Shown here one piece after another: positions 46,423 through 56,518 of a DNA stretch of 64,000 nt. The notes below the pieces were generated by a model that was not told the origin of the DNA, did not search any database, and worked only from the letters and a program-made list of their open reading frames with translations. The stretch is from Chondrus crispus (taxonomy: Eukaryota > Rhodophyta > Florideophyceae > Gigartinales > Gigartinaceae). The stretch is from positions 62,001 to 126,000 of the forward strand of contig NW_005179086.1 of the NCBI RefSeq assembly GCF_000350225.1, read 5' to 3'. The translations under genes and the position numbers were made by a program. The stretch's first letter is position 1. Every line of letters begins with the position of its first letter.

Positions 46423-48407
46423 ATCTACTCGTAGCGATATCGGTGCCGGCTTTATGGGATGCTCGTAATCGTCGCTTTTGATTACGAGTGGTGAAGTTTA
46501 TGTTGTAAATCGATATTGGCTACCGACTTCCGAATAATAGCACTAGATTGCCTGTACTTTAGTACGCCAGCGTGAGGAATCGGGAGAAAGGACTTGTGGG
46601 CTAGTCGAATCAATTGATGCAGAAGCTCTCCCTCAGGTACTTCGGTGCCTCAGTGCTTCAGCGCTGTTTCGTGCGGACCGAGAGAACGATTTATTCGGAG
46701 TAAAATTTCCGCTACTTGCTCAGGATTGAATTTTGCTGCACCGGGAAGCGAGGAAGCTAAAGCTCAATACGATGGCACTTTTCACTGAAAGCATTTGAAG
46801 CGGTAAACAGATCCTGACCACCCCCCACTCTCCCAATTTCAAATCATCTTTACGCTTACTATCGTATCGATGTGTCCGGGTCCCGTAGTTTCTAGAACCG
46901 AAGCACGTGCCCATCGAAGTCCCCGAATATAACCACGTTCAAATTCTTATAGAACGAGGATGTCTAACTTCCAGTGACCAGGGATCGACACAAAGGCGCC
47001 TGCTATCATCGATAGCAATTAGCAGACTAGAGCCCCAGCCGGCGCACACTACACGAAGAAGGTGTACTCTAATTTTCGAATTGGTTGGTACATCGCGACC
47101 TGCAATAAAATTGTTTTTTTGGAGAAACTTGCATCTAACTTGTGCCTGTCGCTGTTAGCTGTATCGGCAACTTTATGTATCATGTGTGCAAATATAAGTG
47201 GTGAGCAGCAATCAGATAGTTCTTTTTTTTTGCGTGCAGCAGATGTCTTCTTGCACCCGATGAGGCGAACTGAGCTATGCTCGAGTTGCCACTTGCAAGG
47301 GACGGTGCAAGGTCGCAATGAAACGATCATTTATCGACGATAGTAGTCTCTTATTGTGAGTACATGTACTGCAGTTTTCTCATCTGGTGCGAAGTGGCTG
47401 CGCCCCACCTGCCAGCTGCATTGCAGCCACAGTAGAGACATGAGTGGTGACTACAGTATACGCGGGAATTGCATCTTCCAACTTCGTGGATCGGGCTCAT
47501 GTGTTCCCGATCCACGTGGCAGCTGAACACAACCAGAATGTCACACGTGGCCGCTACAGTATTTTGGAATTCAGGACACTCAGATTTGTGGCTCATTTTC
47601 AGGAAATGTGACTTGTGTTTACAGAAACGCCTCCATGTTTGAAGTTTGGAGCGACATCTGCGCGTGTGGCATTTTTTCAGAGCATGCATGCCGAAGCTTG
47701 ACGCCCAGCAAGTCTGCGTTCGGCAGACGAACTGCTGTGCAATACAATATTACCTGACACACTATTAAGTCCATGAGACAAAGGAGTTGAGCCCTATTGC
47801 TGCGAAAGAAGCGAGGTGAGAGTTGGGGCGACCCTCAGCGGCTTGCTGGGCCACCTTTGGTGGTACAGTAGCACGTTGTGAAGCAGGGACGTTTGGAGAT
47901 TATATCCCGAAATCAGGGGCGATGATTGGCGAAAAACTAGGACCTATCTTGAATACAGCCAATAAAAACGCATCTCTAGCGATCTTCTACAGGGAGGCGA
48001 CTTTAGACAGCGGCAGAGAGGCGAGATCTGGGTGAGGAGACGCAACGGGATCGGGTGGCTGTCGTGATGCGCTCGATGAGCTCGCTGCTGGCGGAGTTGA
48101 GGCGGGCGGGGGGAACGCCGCATAGCACCAGACTTACAGCCCTGGGATGCGCTTGCAATCTGTCCGCCTATCATCCCAGTATAATCCCAAATCTACCGTA
48201 CCTCGTTCACGCGCCCGCCCAGATCTCCACCACATTTATAGATTTCTGTAAATCTGCACAGCGCGCCAGACAAGGGCTTTTCTTTTCTTTTCCTTCGTGA
48301 TATCGCATAAATTCCGGCCTTCCCACCCGCGCCCACTCCCCATTTCGCTCGCCACCTGCCTTCTTTCGCACCATTCTACCTTATCGACTTGCACCGACGC
48401 CTCGGCT
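46423..48407. other. 2.0-kb intergenic region before chlP
   Basis: No gene supported. Several TACTGTA/TACAGTA motifs occur (near 47455, 47560, 47868). The stretch 48170-48300 upstream of chlP has AT-rich promoter-like segments and a CTTTTCTTTTC run before the 5' leader. Confidence 0.4.
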
Positions 48408-49814
48408 ATGGCTTTCATCACTTTCACACCTGCGTCCCTGTCTTCCATCCGCAGCCAATCCCTCAATGGATCTCCCCTCTGTTCCCGTCGTGTCTTCGCA
48501 GGCGCCTCCGTGGCTGCCGTCACCCCCGTTCGCTTCGGTGCCTCTTCTATTGACATGAAGCTGCGCGTTGCCGTCGTTGGCGGTGGTCCGGCCGGCGCCT
48601 GCGCCGCCGAGACTCTGGCCGAAAGTGGTATTGACACATACCTCTTCGAGCGCAAGATGGACAACTGCAAGCCCTGTGGTGGTGCCATCCCCCTTTGCAT
48701 GGTTGACGAGTTCGATCTTCCAGTTGACATCATTGATCGCAAAGTTCGCAAGATGAAGATGATCTCCCCCACTAACGTGGAGGTTGATGTCGGGAAGACT
48801 CTCAAGCCGCATGAATACATCGGTATGCTCCGAAGAGAAGTACTGGACTCCTTTTTGAGGGATCGTGCCGTCAGCCTAGGTGCCACATCAGTCAATGGCC
48901 TTGTCACCAAGTTGGACAAGCCCACCACCCCCGACGGCAAGTACACCCTCCACTATTCGGACTACGCCGAGACGGTCGAGGGAAAATCTCCTTCGAAAAG
49001 CTTGGACTTCGATGTTATCATCGGTGCTGATGGCGCGAACTCTCGCGTCGCCAAGGAAATCGACGCTGGTGATTATAATTACGCCATTGCTTTCCAAGAG
49101 CGAATCAAGATTCCGGACGAGAAGATGGCCTACTATGAAGAACTCGCCGAGATGTACGTTGGCGATGACGTCTCGCCCGACTTCTACGCCTGGGTGTTCC
49201 CGAAGCACGATCATGTCGGTGTCGGAACTGGAACTGTCATCAACCGACCGAAGATCAAGCAGTACCAAAAGGCCATCCGTGACCGTGCCGCAGTACGGCT
49301 TGAGGGAGGCAAGATCATCAAGGTTGAGGCGCACCCGATCCCGGAACATCCCCGGCCACGCCGCGTCCAAGGGCGTGTGGCCCTGGTCGGAGACGCCGCT
49401 GGTTACGTGACCAAGTGCTCCGGAGAAGGCATCTACTTTGCTGCCAAGAGCGGCCGCATGTGTGCTGAGGCTGTCATCGCCGCCAGCAAAAACGGCGAAG
49501 TTGTTCCGACTGAGAATGACCTTAAGAACCGATACCTCAAAGTTTGGGATAAGAAGTATTGGGCTACATACAAGGTTCTCGACATTCTCCAGGCCATTTT
49601 CTACCGTAGCGATCCCGCTCGCGAGGCATTCGTGAAGATGTGCGGTGATGACTACGTCCAGCGTGTCACCTTCGACTCATACCTGTACAAGACTGTTACA
49701 ACTGTATCTCCTGTCGATGACATCAAGCTTCTCTTCAGGACCGCCACCTCCCTGTTGCAGGAGAACCTTAAGGAAACTGCGGACATCAAGAAGCCTGTAG
49801 CAACTCTCAAGTAG
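48408..49814 (+). CDS. chlP: Geranylgeranyl diphosphate reductase, plastid (ChlP), 468 aa
   Basis: Reduces geranylgeranyl chains to phytyl for chlorophyll and tocopherol synthesis, using NADPH and FAD. Signatures: FAD dinucleotide fold VAVVGGGPAGACAAE (about 50-66), CGGAIPLCMVDEFDLP, IIGADGANSRVAKEID, and the second FAD motif VALVGDAAGYVTKCSGEGIY. The ~48-residue presequence begins MAFITFTPASLSS, and its Phe near the N-terminus fits red-lineage plastid import. A frame open upstream adds 37 codons, but the ATG at 48408 gives the conserved MAF start. No intron. It is convergent with the hemerythrin-domain gene. Nuclear location of chlP is expected in algae. Confidence 0.95.
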   Translation: MAFITFTPASLSSIRSQSLNGSPLCSRRVFAGASVAAVTPVRFGASSIDMKLRVAVVGGGPAGACAAETLAESGIDTYLFERKMDNCKPCGGAIPLCMVDEFDLPVDIIDRKVRKMKMISPTNVEVDVGKTLKPHEYIGMLRREVLDSFLRDRAVSLGATSVNGLVTKLDKPTTPDGKYTLHYSDYAETVEGKSPSKSLDFDVIIGADGANSRVAKEIDAGDYNYAIAFQERIKIPDEKMAYYEELAEMYVGDDVSPDFYAWVFPKHDHVGVGTGTVINRPKIKQYQKAIRDRAAVRLEGGKIIKVEAHPIPEHPRPRRVQGRVALVGDAAGYVTKCSGEGIYFAAKSGRMCAEAVIAASKNGEVVPTENDLKNRYLKVWDKKYWATYKVLDILQAIFYRSDPAREAFVKMCGDDYVQRVTFDSYLYKTVTTVSPVDDIKLLFRTATSLLQENLKETADIKKPVATLK

Positions 49815-50702
49815 ATCAGTAGTAATGGGTTTGAAACGTCGATGTCCACTGCCCTCCGGCATGTACTCTCAAATGCCGTGATATTTTTGTACCGATACTT
49901 TACTAAAACAATTTCTTCCACCAAATCAAAGCACCGTCTCCCTTCAGAAGTACTGTCCGTGAAAGTGCTCCCTCATACCGCGAAGCAATGATCCCTATTC
50001 TGCAGTAGGCTGCAGTCCTCCGTAAGTAGGATGGTGGGCGATCGACCTGTGTCTCTCAAGACTGATCTCTGGAGGTCGTACGCTTCATACTAGAGGTCTT
50101 GGATGAATCCCCTTCTCTATACATGTATATCCCAAAAGGTTTCCTTCCACAGCATTCAGGAGCAATCAGAAGCTGTCGCCATTCGACTTCGGGAGGCGAG
50201 AACAGGAGTGCACTGGCGAGACTACTGATCCAGCAAGTTTGTTCTCATTCAGGTCTTCACAGCGTCAAAGACGGAGAACAACTGCTTCCATAGTGGGCCG
50301 TTTATCAAAGCCGCAATAGATGGATCTTCGTTGATTCGAAAGTTCTCGTAAGTATTCTTTTGTACCGTATCTGGCTATGGGTGATGGAGTAGTCTGCATT
50401 CCAGGATCCAGAAAGATAAGTCTGTGTTTTAAGATCGCGGCGTTGCGCCCATGGTTCTCGGAAGTGAAATCCCGATAGAGGAATTCTTGGTTTAAACTGA
50501 ATCTATGATTAACTCATCCTCTTAATAATTCTTTGCTCAAGGCAAGCATAGCGTTCCAAAATGTACAATGCATGTAGTCAACCAAGAACTCTTCGAACAG
50601 AAAGGCACAGTAGATAATACATAAACTGTACTTACAACACAGGCACGAAAGCCTTACGTCATGATATCCTCATACTTGTGGAAATCTCGCCTCTGGACCA
50701 CT
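49815..50702. other. 0.9-kb intergenic region (convergent genes)
   Basis: 3' flanks of chlP (+) and the hemerythrin-domain gene (-). No gene, repeat or structured element is seen. Confidence 0.45.
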
Positions 50703-52888
50703 TCACTGACTATACATCTCATCGATTAGAGCGATCACGTCGTCGCCCTCCCCAAAATATTGATGTTCGTTAATGTTATCGGGTGGCTCTATGTGGTCAT
50801 CGTCTAGAGGTGCAATTCCAGCTGCTAGTTTCGCTCGTTCAATTGCTCTTTGATGTCTTGGATTTGACAGGCTAATATTCCCAACACTATGTTGCTGGAC
50901 CATCGAGTTGATGGTTTCTTGAGACTGACGAATAAGATCGCATATTTCGTCATCATTGAATGTATTCAGAAAATACGGCAGAAGATGGCATTCTTCCTTC
51001 TCCATGTGCACTGCATGAACAGCGGATAGCTCAGAAATTTTGAGGAACAGCTCGGCAATCTTTTTTGGTTCCATGTCTCGCATAATGTTGCTAATCTCAT
51101 CCATCTTCTTGTTTTCCAGCATGTGATCTATGAAATACGACTCGGTGATAAGGGGAAATCGAGAATTTAGCTTTTTAAACAGCACTTGTTCCTCGACATA
51201 GGCGTGTACTGAAAGCGCCTCCGTGAAGTCGTGGTAAGCTTTCTGAAGGTTTTCGGCCTGGCACTTGGAAGGATGGGTCACACAGTGCGACACTAGTTCC
51301 ACAACCGTCTGTAGCAGAGCTTTCAACTCTGCGTGTAACGCGGTGAAGTAATTATGGAACGAAGACTTCATATGTTCCGAAGAATTACCTTTGCTTGACG
51401 CACTGGACGAGTTCTCTCCGCTCAATGTAGTCACTGGTGGTCCTGGCATACCAGCGTAGATGGGCGCCCCGCACGGATGGAAGTCTACAACGCCATCCGT
51501 GGCAACAGGTTCAGATTCAGTCTTTGCTCTCTTCGTATCTACCGCCGAACTTTTTGCGTCCTTCTGGCCGTCGCAGTTGCCCCCCGCAAACTCAATGGCA
51601 TACAATTTGGTGTACAATTGGCCAAGACTGGCGACATCAAACGTCGGTGAGTATCGTTGAGGGAGGAGAGAGTCGTCCGGAACAAATCCTAGGGCCGGTC
51701 CTTTGACGACCTTCATCAAATCAGCAAGTTTCTGTATCACAGTCGAGCTGCAAGTGTTCATGGCAGCACGGCGAAAAGCAATAAGCCAAGGCGGTAAAAA
51801 CTCGCCGTGCCCAATCATGACGGCCGGGTCGCGCTTGCAGTTCAGGGGGAAACCACAGCTACAAACGAACGAACGCAAAGCCTCTTCACTCTCTTGCGGA
51901 AATCTCAAGGCGTCGCGCAGAATAACGAGCACGTTGCTGAATCGAATTGCTAAGAAGAGGGGATGGCGAATCTTAAATCTGATATTTGGAGCTTGAAAGT
52001 AGGCCAGCAAGCCCTCCCACGAATTAGTAATTTCCTCTTCAACGAGAACGCCGTCGCCATTCGTTACCTTTTTGATGAAGGTCCTATCCAGTTCCTTCGG
52101 TTCGAATGGCACAAAGGAATATCCCTCTGACCACCTACCTGATATCATTGCGTCGCGGTCAACGATCTTGCGCTTCTTATCTGCGTTCTTCCGAGAGTAA
52201 ACAGCAAACGCAGTAGAAATAACAGACGCCAGGGCAGTGGTGTTGTCGCCATCGCGTCGAACAATCGAAACTACAAAGTGGAACAATCTGCCACCAAACG
52301 TGCTTGTCGTTCCAACTAAGCGGAGTCGCGAGAAGCGGCAACGACCGTCGACTAATTGAAGCGTCGCAAATGGCTGAGAGCGATCGAGCGATTGAATACC
52401 CGCGTCTTCGAGCTGGTGCGGTCGCTCGCCCTGACATACAACGGAGAGGTGCGCTTCGAGATCTCCGGTGCCGTGCAACGCCTGAGGGTCGGCGGTGATG
52501 AGACAGTCCGGCACTCGCCAAGTCTTATGCCATCGCCACAAGCGCTTTGTGTTGTCCCAGGCAAGTTCGCGCCCCAAGGTGACATCAAGTCCGTATGCGT
52601 TTTCAGAGTCCGGATTGCATTGCAATATCTCAGTTCCGTCTTTCAGAACAATGGAAAGTCTAAGGTACAGTCACGTGCACGCAAAAACGATTAGAATAGC
52701 GCAGAAAGGGCGTAGGCGTGAACCTTGTTTGTTAGTTGCCGCAACCGGACAGAAGAAAGGGGTTGGTAAGCACGAAGCTCAAAAACAACGCAGCATAAAA
52801 CGCACCCGCAAGGCTGCCAGCCAAAGTGTCCGGGTTCGGAACCGTTTGACGTAGCGGAACCATTTGATTGTATAGGACTGCCTCGCAT
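50703..52888 (-). CDS. Hemerythrin (HHE) domain protein with large N-terminal region, two exons, ~679 aa
   Basis: The proposed model joins 52888-52806 and 52659-50703. The start is the ATG of MRGSPIQSNG, the donor is G|GTGCGT and the acceptor CCTTAG; the phases agree and no ATG exists at the start of the long exon. The C-terminal ~150 residues form an HHE four-helix domain with metal-binding His/Glu (HAELKALL, HAYVEEQVLF, FIDHMLEN, HAVHMEKEECHLLPYF), so a di-iron centre sensing oxygen or iron is plausible. The N-terminal part has a beta-rich block (VCQGE...TLQLVDGRCRFSRLRL..TST..GGRLFHFVVSI) resembling Ig-like DNA-binding modules, but I cannot name it. KKRKIVDRD is a possible nuclear signal. 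Confidence 0.75.
52660..52805 (-). other. Proposed intron of the hemerythrin-domain gene (146 bp)
   Basis: On the minus strand it begins GTGCGTTTTATG and ends GTACCTTAG, with a TTCTAAT branch-like site about 40 bases before the acceptor. Joining keeps the frame and supplies an ATG. Confidence 0.6.
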
Positions 52889-54412
52889 GCTGCGGGAGAA
52901 GTAGTGCGGAAGGCGGTGAACGTGTGCGAAGGTACACGGGGTATCGGCGGCGGTGGTGCCCACAAAATATGGGCGTTGCCCTCGAGCGATGTGCGGCGTG
53001 GTTGATGAGGTAGGGTAAAAGGATCACAGTCAGAATACAGGGGACGGGAGTTCGACGCGACGCGAGAGGGAGGGGGGGGGGGGGGGGGGGTTAAGGCCGT
53101 GGCAGTGGGAGCGTCGGCATTTTACGGAAAGCAGTGCAGCGAATCGTTGTTGACATCTAGTACACCTAATAATATTGAAAAATGTGGTCTGAGAGTCCAG
53201 GCAAATGGGCCAAACTCGCGAGCCGCACCAGGGAACCTGATTTGTCACATGTCCACAAATCATAGCCGTGGAACTATGCTCGATCCAGTGAATTCTCGTT
53301 TTCAGAGCCCACTCCGCCATTGATGTGGGCAGCTTGAGATGTTGTCAACCGTGTTTCTTTTCTCCGCATCCCCGCAGCCGAAGCACAGTGTGTGTACAGT
53401 TAGTACCCTTGATGCAGACCGTATCCCTCGTTTCTCGTCATTCTGTAAGATAGCGGTGCATTCTTCTGGTTCCCCACCCGCGTCCCGGTGAAGCGCATGA
53501 TATGGAGACAGATCTTTAGAAGTCTCTCGAACTACGAACGGTCGCAGAACGGCGTTGAAGGGGGATGCATCTCAGAGTTCACTACTGTACGACATCACCC
53601 CTCGTAGATGTCTCGCGCCCTTGTCGAAGACCATGACATGCTGCTCCGGGACCTTGCATATGTACAGGTACGCATACTCTACAAGTAACACGTCGACACT
53701 TTTGGGCTGTAGCATCTACAATACAAGTACAGTACAGAAGTACAGTACTGTCTGTAAAGGATACGTACTGTAGAATGAATACCACATGATCAAATTTCTG
53801 TCGACTTTTGATGCCTGGCCTCTATCGTCTGCTCCGTTAAAGAATCGCATGCATTGCTCTGTCAAGTCCAGACCAGTTTTCGAGCATTGAGGTATCATCC
53901 ACGCACTGGAGGCAATAGTGAATAGACTCTTGAGTTGTGGCTCAAGGTGTTGTCCCACGTCACCTCTGTCGTGACGTCGGCGGATGTGCCTATTTAAACG
54001 CCGGCTCAAGGCTTACGCCACGCATCGTTGCTACTGGTATTTCCGAGGGTGCGTAGATATTCGATCCACGCGGGTGAGTGGGAAAGGTCGAACTTTCGCT
54101 GTCAAAGCTGGTGATCCGAACCCGACAAAATCTACGACTTAGCGACCACCCTCAGGCTCTGGGTTATGTCCAATAAATGCAACGATTTAGTAGTCACGAA
54201 CCCCGACATCAACTGACATTTCAGCAATGCTGTCTCTCTCATAACATCGTTTGCTCCCATGCAGCAACGTGTAGCCGTAAACTAGAAATATAAATCTTTG
54301 TTGACACACGTCTTTCACGCGCTTCGCTGTGGCTATGTCCCAGACAGGAGAGCCAACACAAGTAGCGGGTACAGGCGGGAATGCTTTATTCGTAAATTGT
54401 CAGCTTCTGCGA
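52889..54412. other. 1.5-kb intergenic region with a poly(G) run
   Basis: No gene supported. There is an uninterrupted run of 19 G at 53072-53090, and a cluster of TACAGTA/TACTGTA motifs at 53720-53775, partly self-complementary (GTACAGTACAGAAGTACAGTAC region). Confidence 0.5.
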
Positions 54413-55162
54413 CTAGATTTTCGATGCCTCCACGACAAACATTGGATCTCCCATGCCGAAAAGACCGGGACTAAGATCATGTGCTTGAGGACTGTCAAAG
54501 CCGCCCGCATAGTGGAAGTAACAGCCTACGATGAACACATGCTCTATGTCTGCAGTTCTGCACCAGATATCTATAGCTTTCGTTGGGAAGCATCGATTCG
54601 AAAATGACATGATTGCCTTGCCACCTGGCTTTAAAACGCGATTCATCTCCTGGAAAACTTCGAGTGGTCTGCTGAGATAATCCACTGACACAACATTCGT
54701 AATGACATCAAACTCATTATCATCAAAGGGGAGTTTCGGTTCCTTATTTAGGTCCTGCGTGACGCGCCTCGTGGCCCTGGGGTTTGCGTCGAGTTCTGCA
54801 GGGCTCATTCCAAGGATGGTGAGTCCCTGCGGTTCGTAGTCTTCTGGGAGATGGGAGACCCACGATGAGCATAGGTCGAGGATGTTAGCTTTTGGGGGCA
54901 AATTTTTGGCGTAGAACTTTTTGAGGCTGCGGATAGCACCGTTATCGATGTGGAGTACACCAATGCGGGGCTGGGCGTAGAAGTAGCCGTCATCGGACTC
55001 ATCCAGACGACCGAAGTCCTGAGGCGAGAATGGCCACGTGAGAGGCCATTTCGGAGAGCGGAGCACGTCCTCGACTTTAGGGCCACCGGAAGACATTGCC
55101 CGACGGAAAAGCCGGTCCATGCGAATTGCTGGATGCACTACGAAGAGGAATACCACCTGCAT
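54413..55162 (-). CDS. Class I SAM-dependent methyltransferase, 249 aa
   Basis: A Methyltransf_11-like fold: motif I region ANILDLCSSWVSHLP (residues about 93-107) has lost the usual glycines but keeps the acidic residue. It continues with DLNKEPKLPFDDNEFDVITN, VDYLSRPLEVFQEMNRVLKPGG and IMSFSNRCFPTKA. The block around FFS/FSNRCFPTKA occurs in small conserved methyltransferases of algae and bacteria of unknown substrate. Three in-frame ATGs lie at the start (55162, 55120, 55096); the first gives a hydrophobic N-terminus (VVFLFVVHPA) that could be a weak targeting sequence. It is divergent to the transporter gene 1.36 kb away. Confidence 0.82.
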   Translation of the reverse strand: MQVVFLFVVHPAIRMDRLFRRAMSSGGPKVEDVLRSPKWPLTWPFSPQDFGRLDESDDGYFYAQPRIGVLHIDNGAIRSLKKFYAKNLPPKANILDLCSSWVSHLPEDYEPQGLTILGMSPAELDANPRATRRVTQDLNKEPKLPFDDNEFDVITNVVSVDYLSRPLEVFQEMNRVLKPGGKAIMSFSNRCFPTKAIDIWCRTADIEHVFIVGCYFHYAGGFDSPQAHDLSPGLFGMGDPMFVVEASKI

Positions 55163-56518
55163 ATACCGCTGATTATAAAGATATGTAGCTTTATAGATGA
55201 GATCAAGGAGGAGATGCGGCCGAGCCGCACAGTTGAGCCGTTAGCGCACCTGCTGGCGCAGCATTGAGTATTCTGGGGCTCACGAATTTGCTAATCTTTT
55301 CTATTCCGGGGCATACTGTAGAATATCGATTATTTCCATGCCAGTTTGCATCAATTCTTTCCACACCCAATTATCGTCCTCGCTCCATTCCCCCTACGTG
55401 TACTCTGTTCTTCTGCAGTTCTCTTTCTTTTTGCCGGGCAGCGTTTTCCCCCGCCTTTTGTCGCTGTAGCCGATCCTCCTCAATGTTTTCTGCTTCCTGC
55501 GCACGGTAAAATCGCCAAACGTCAGATATTGCAAGCGTCCCCAGCTGAATCGTTTCCCTTCTGCCCATGTGACCCTTTGCTTTTGGTCCATGTGGCCTGG
55601 GAGCACTTGCATTTATGACAATCTTGTTAACGCTATCATGATTTGCATCTCTGCCCCTATTATTGCAAGTAAAGCGGACTTTTCGTTGTTGACAATTTCT
55701 TTCAGCTTTTCGAAGACAGCTTTGTCATTCTGCCCCTGTACTGCGGATGCGCCACAATTCGATAAAGGCCTTTGTTGGGCTTCCCGTAGCACTTCCTTAC
55801 GAATACGATCTTTTCAAACCGTTTAAGAAACCTATAGTCCATTGGTCACACTTCAGTAAATTTACTGCTCTCTACCGTCGGTCTTTGGCCATTGCGTCCC
55901 GTCTGTCCATTTGCTTGGCACGCGCTGCCTGATGACGCATTCCAATCGACATCGGAGGGGACATGGATTGTGCGTAACTGGAGACCTGTCTCGTGAACAG
56001 GACGAGAAGGTGTTTGATCGTGGATCGAATACTACTGTTTGGCCTTTAACGGTGTTGTGTGCCCGCCATTTTTGTTGGCGGGACGGGGAGAGGCGAGGAG
56101 GCAACATTGCAGGGAACTGTAGACGTGGTGAATGCTCCAGGCCCCGGAGCGTTTCCCTGGAGTCCAGGGATGAATGACTGCACCGATTGTCCGCACTGCG
56201 CTTACCTCAGTGGCATGCTTTCGTACAGTGAGAGCAACGAGAACTGAATCACCAAATTAGCCTTTTTTACCAAATACTGTAATACTTTTCTGGAGTGGTA
56301 TCTTCCATTCCCCCTGTCTCTGACCTCTACACTTTTGCGCGACTCACAAATTCGCGTACTTTCGCGACGCCATCTACGGTACACCCTTCTTCCCAATCCA
56401 TCACCTTCGCACGCCAACAACCTTCTAAGCCCCACCTCACGCCTTCCAGCAGCCGTCCCTGCAGCACACTCTCTTCTCCCTTCTCTAGTTCCTCCCACCT
56501 GCCGCACTCCCCGCCGCC
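55163..56518. other. 1.4-kb divergent intergenic region
   Basis: Upstream regions of the methyltransferase (-) and transporter (+) genes. No gene is seen. GCCGCC stands immediately before the transporter ATG at 56519, a strong initiation context. A CTCCAGG...CCTGGAG inverted repeat occurs near 56134-56163. Confidence 0.4.
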
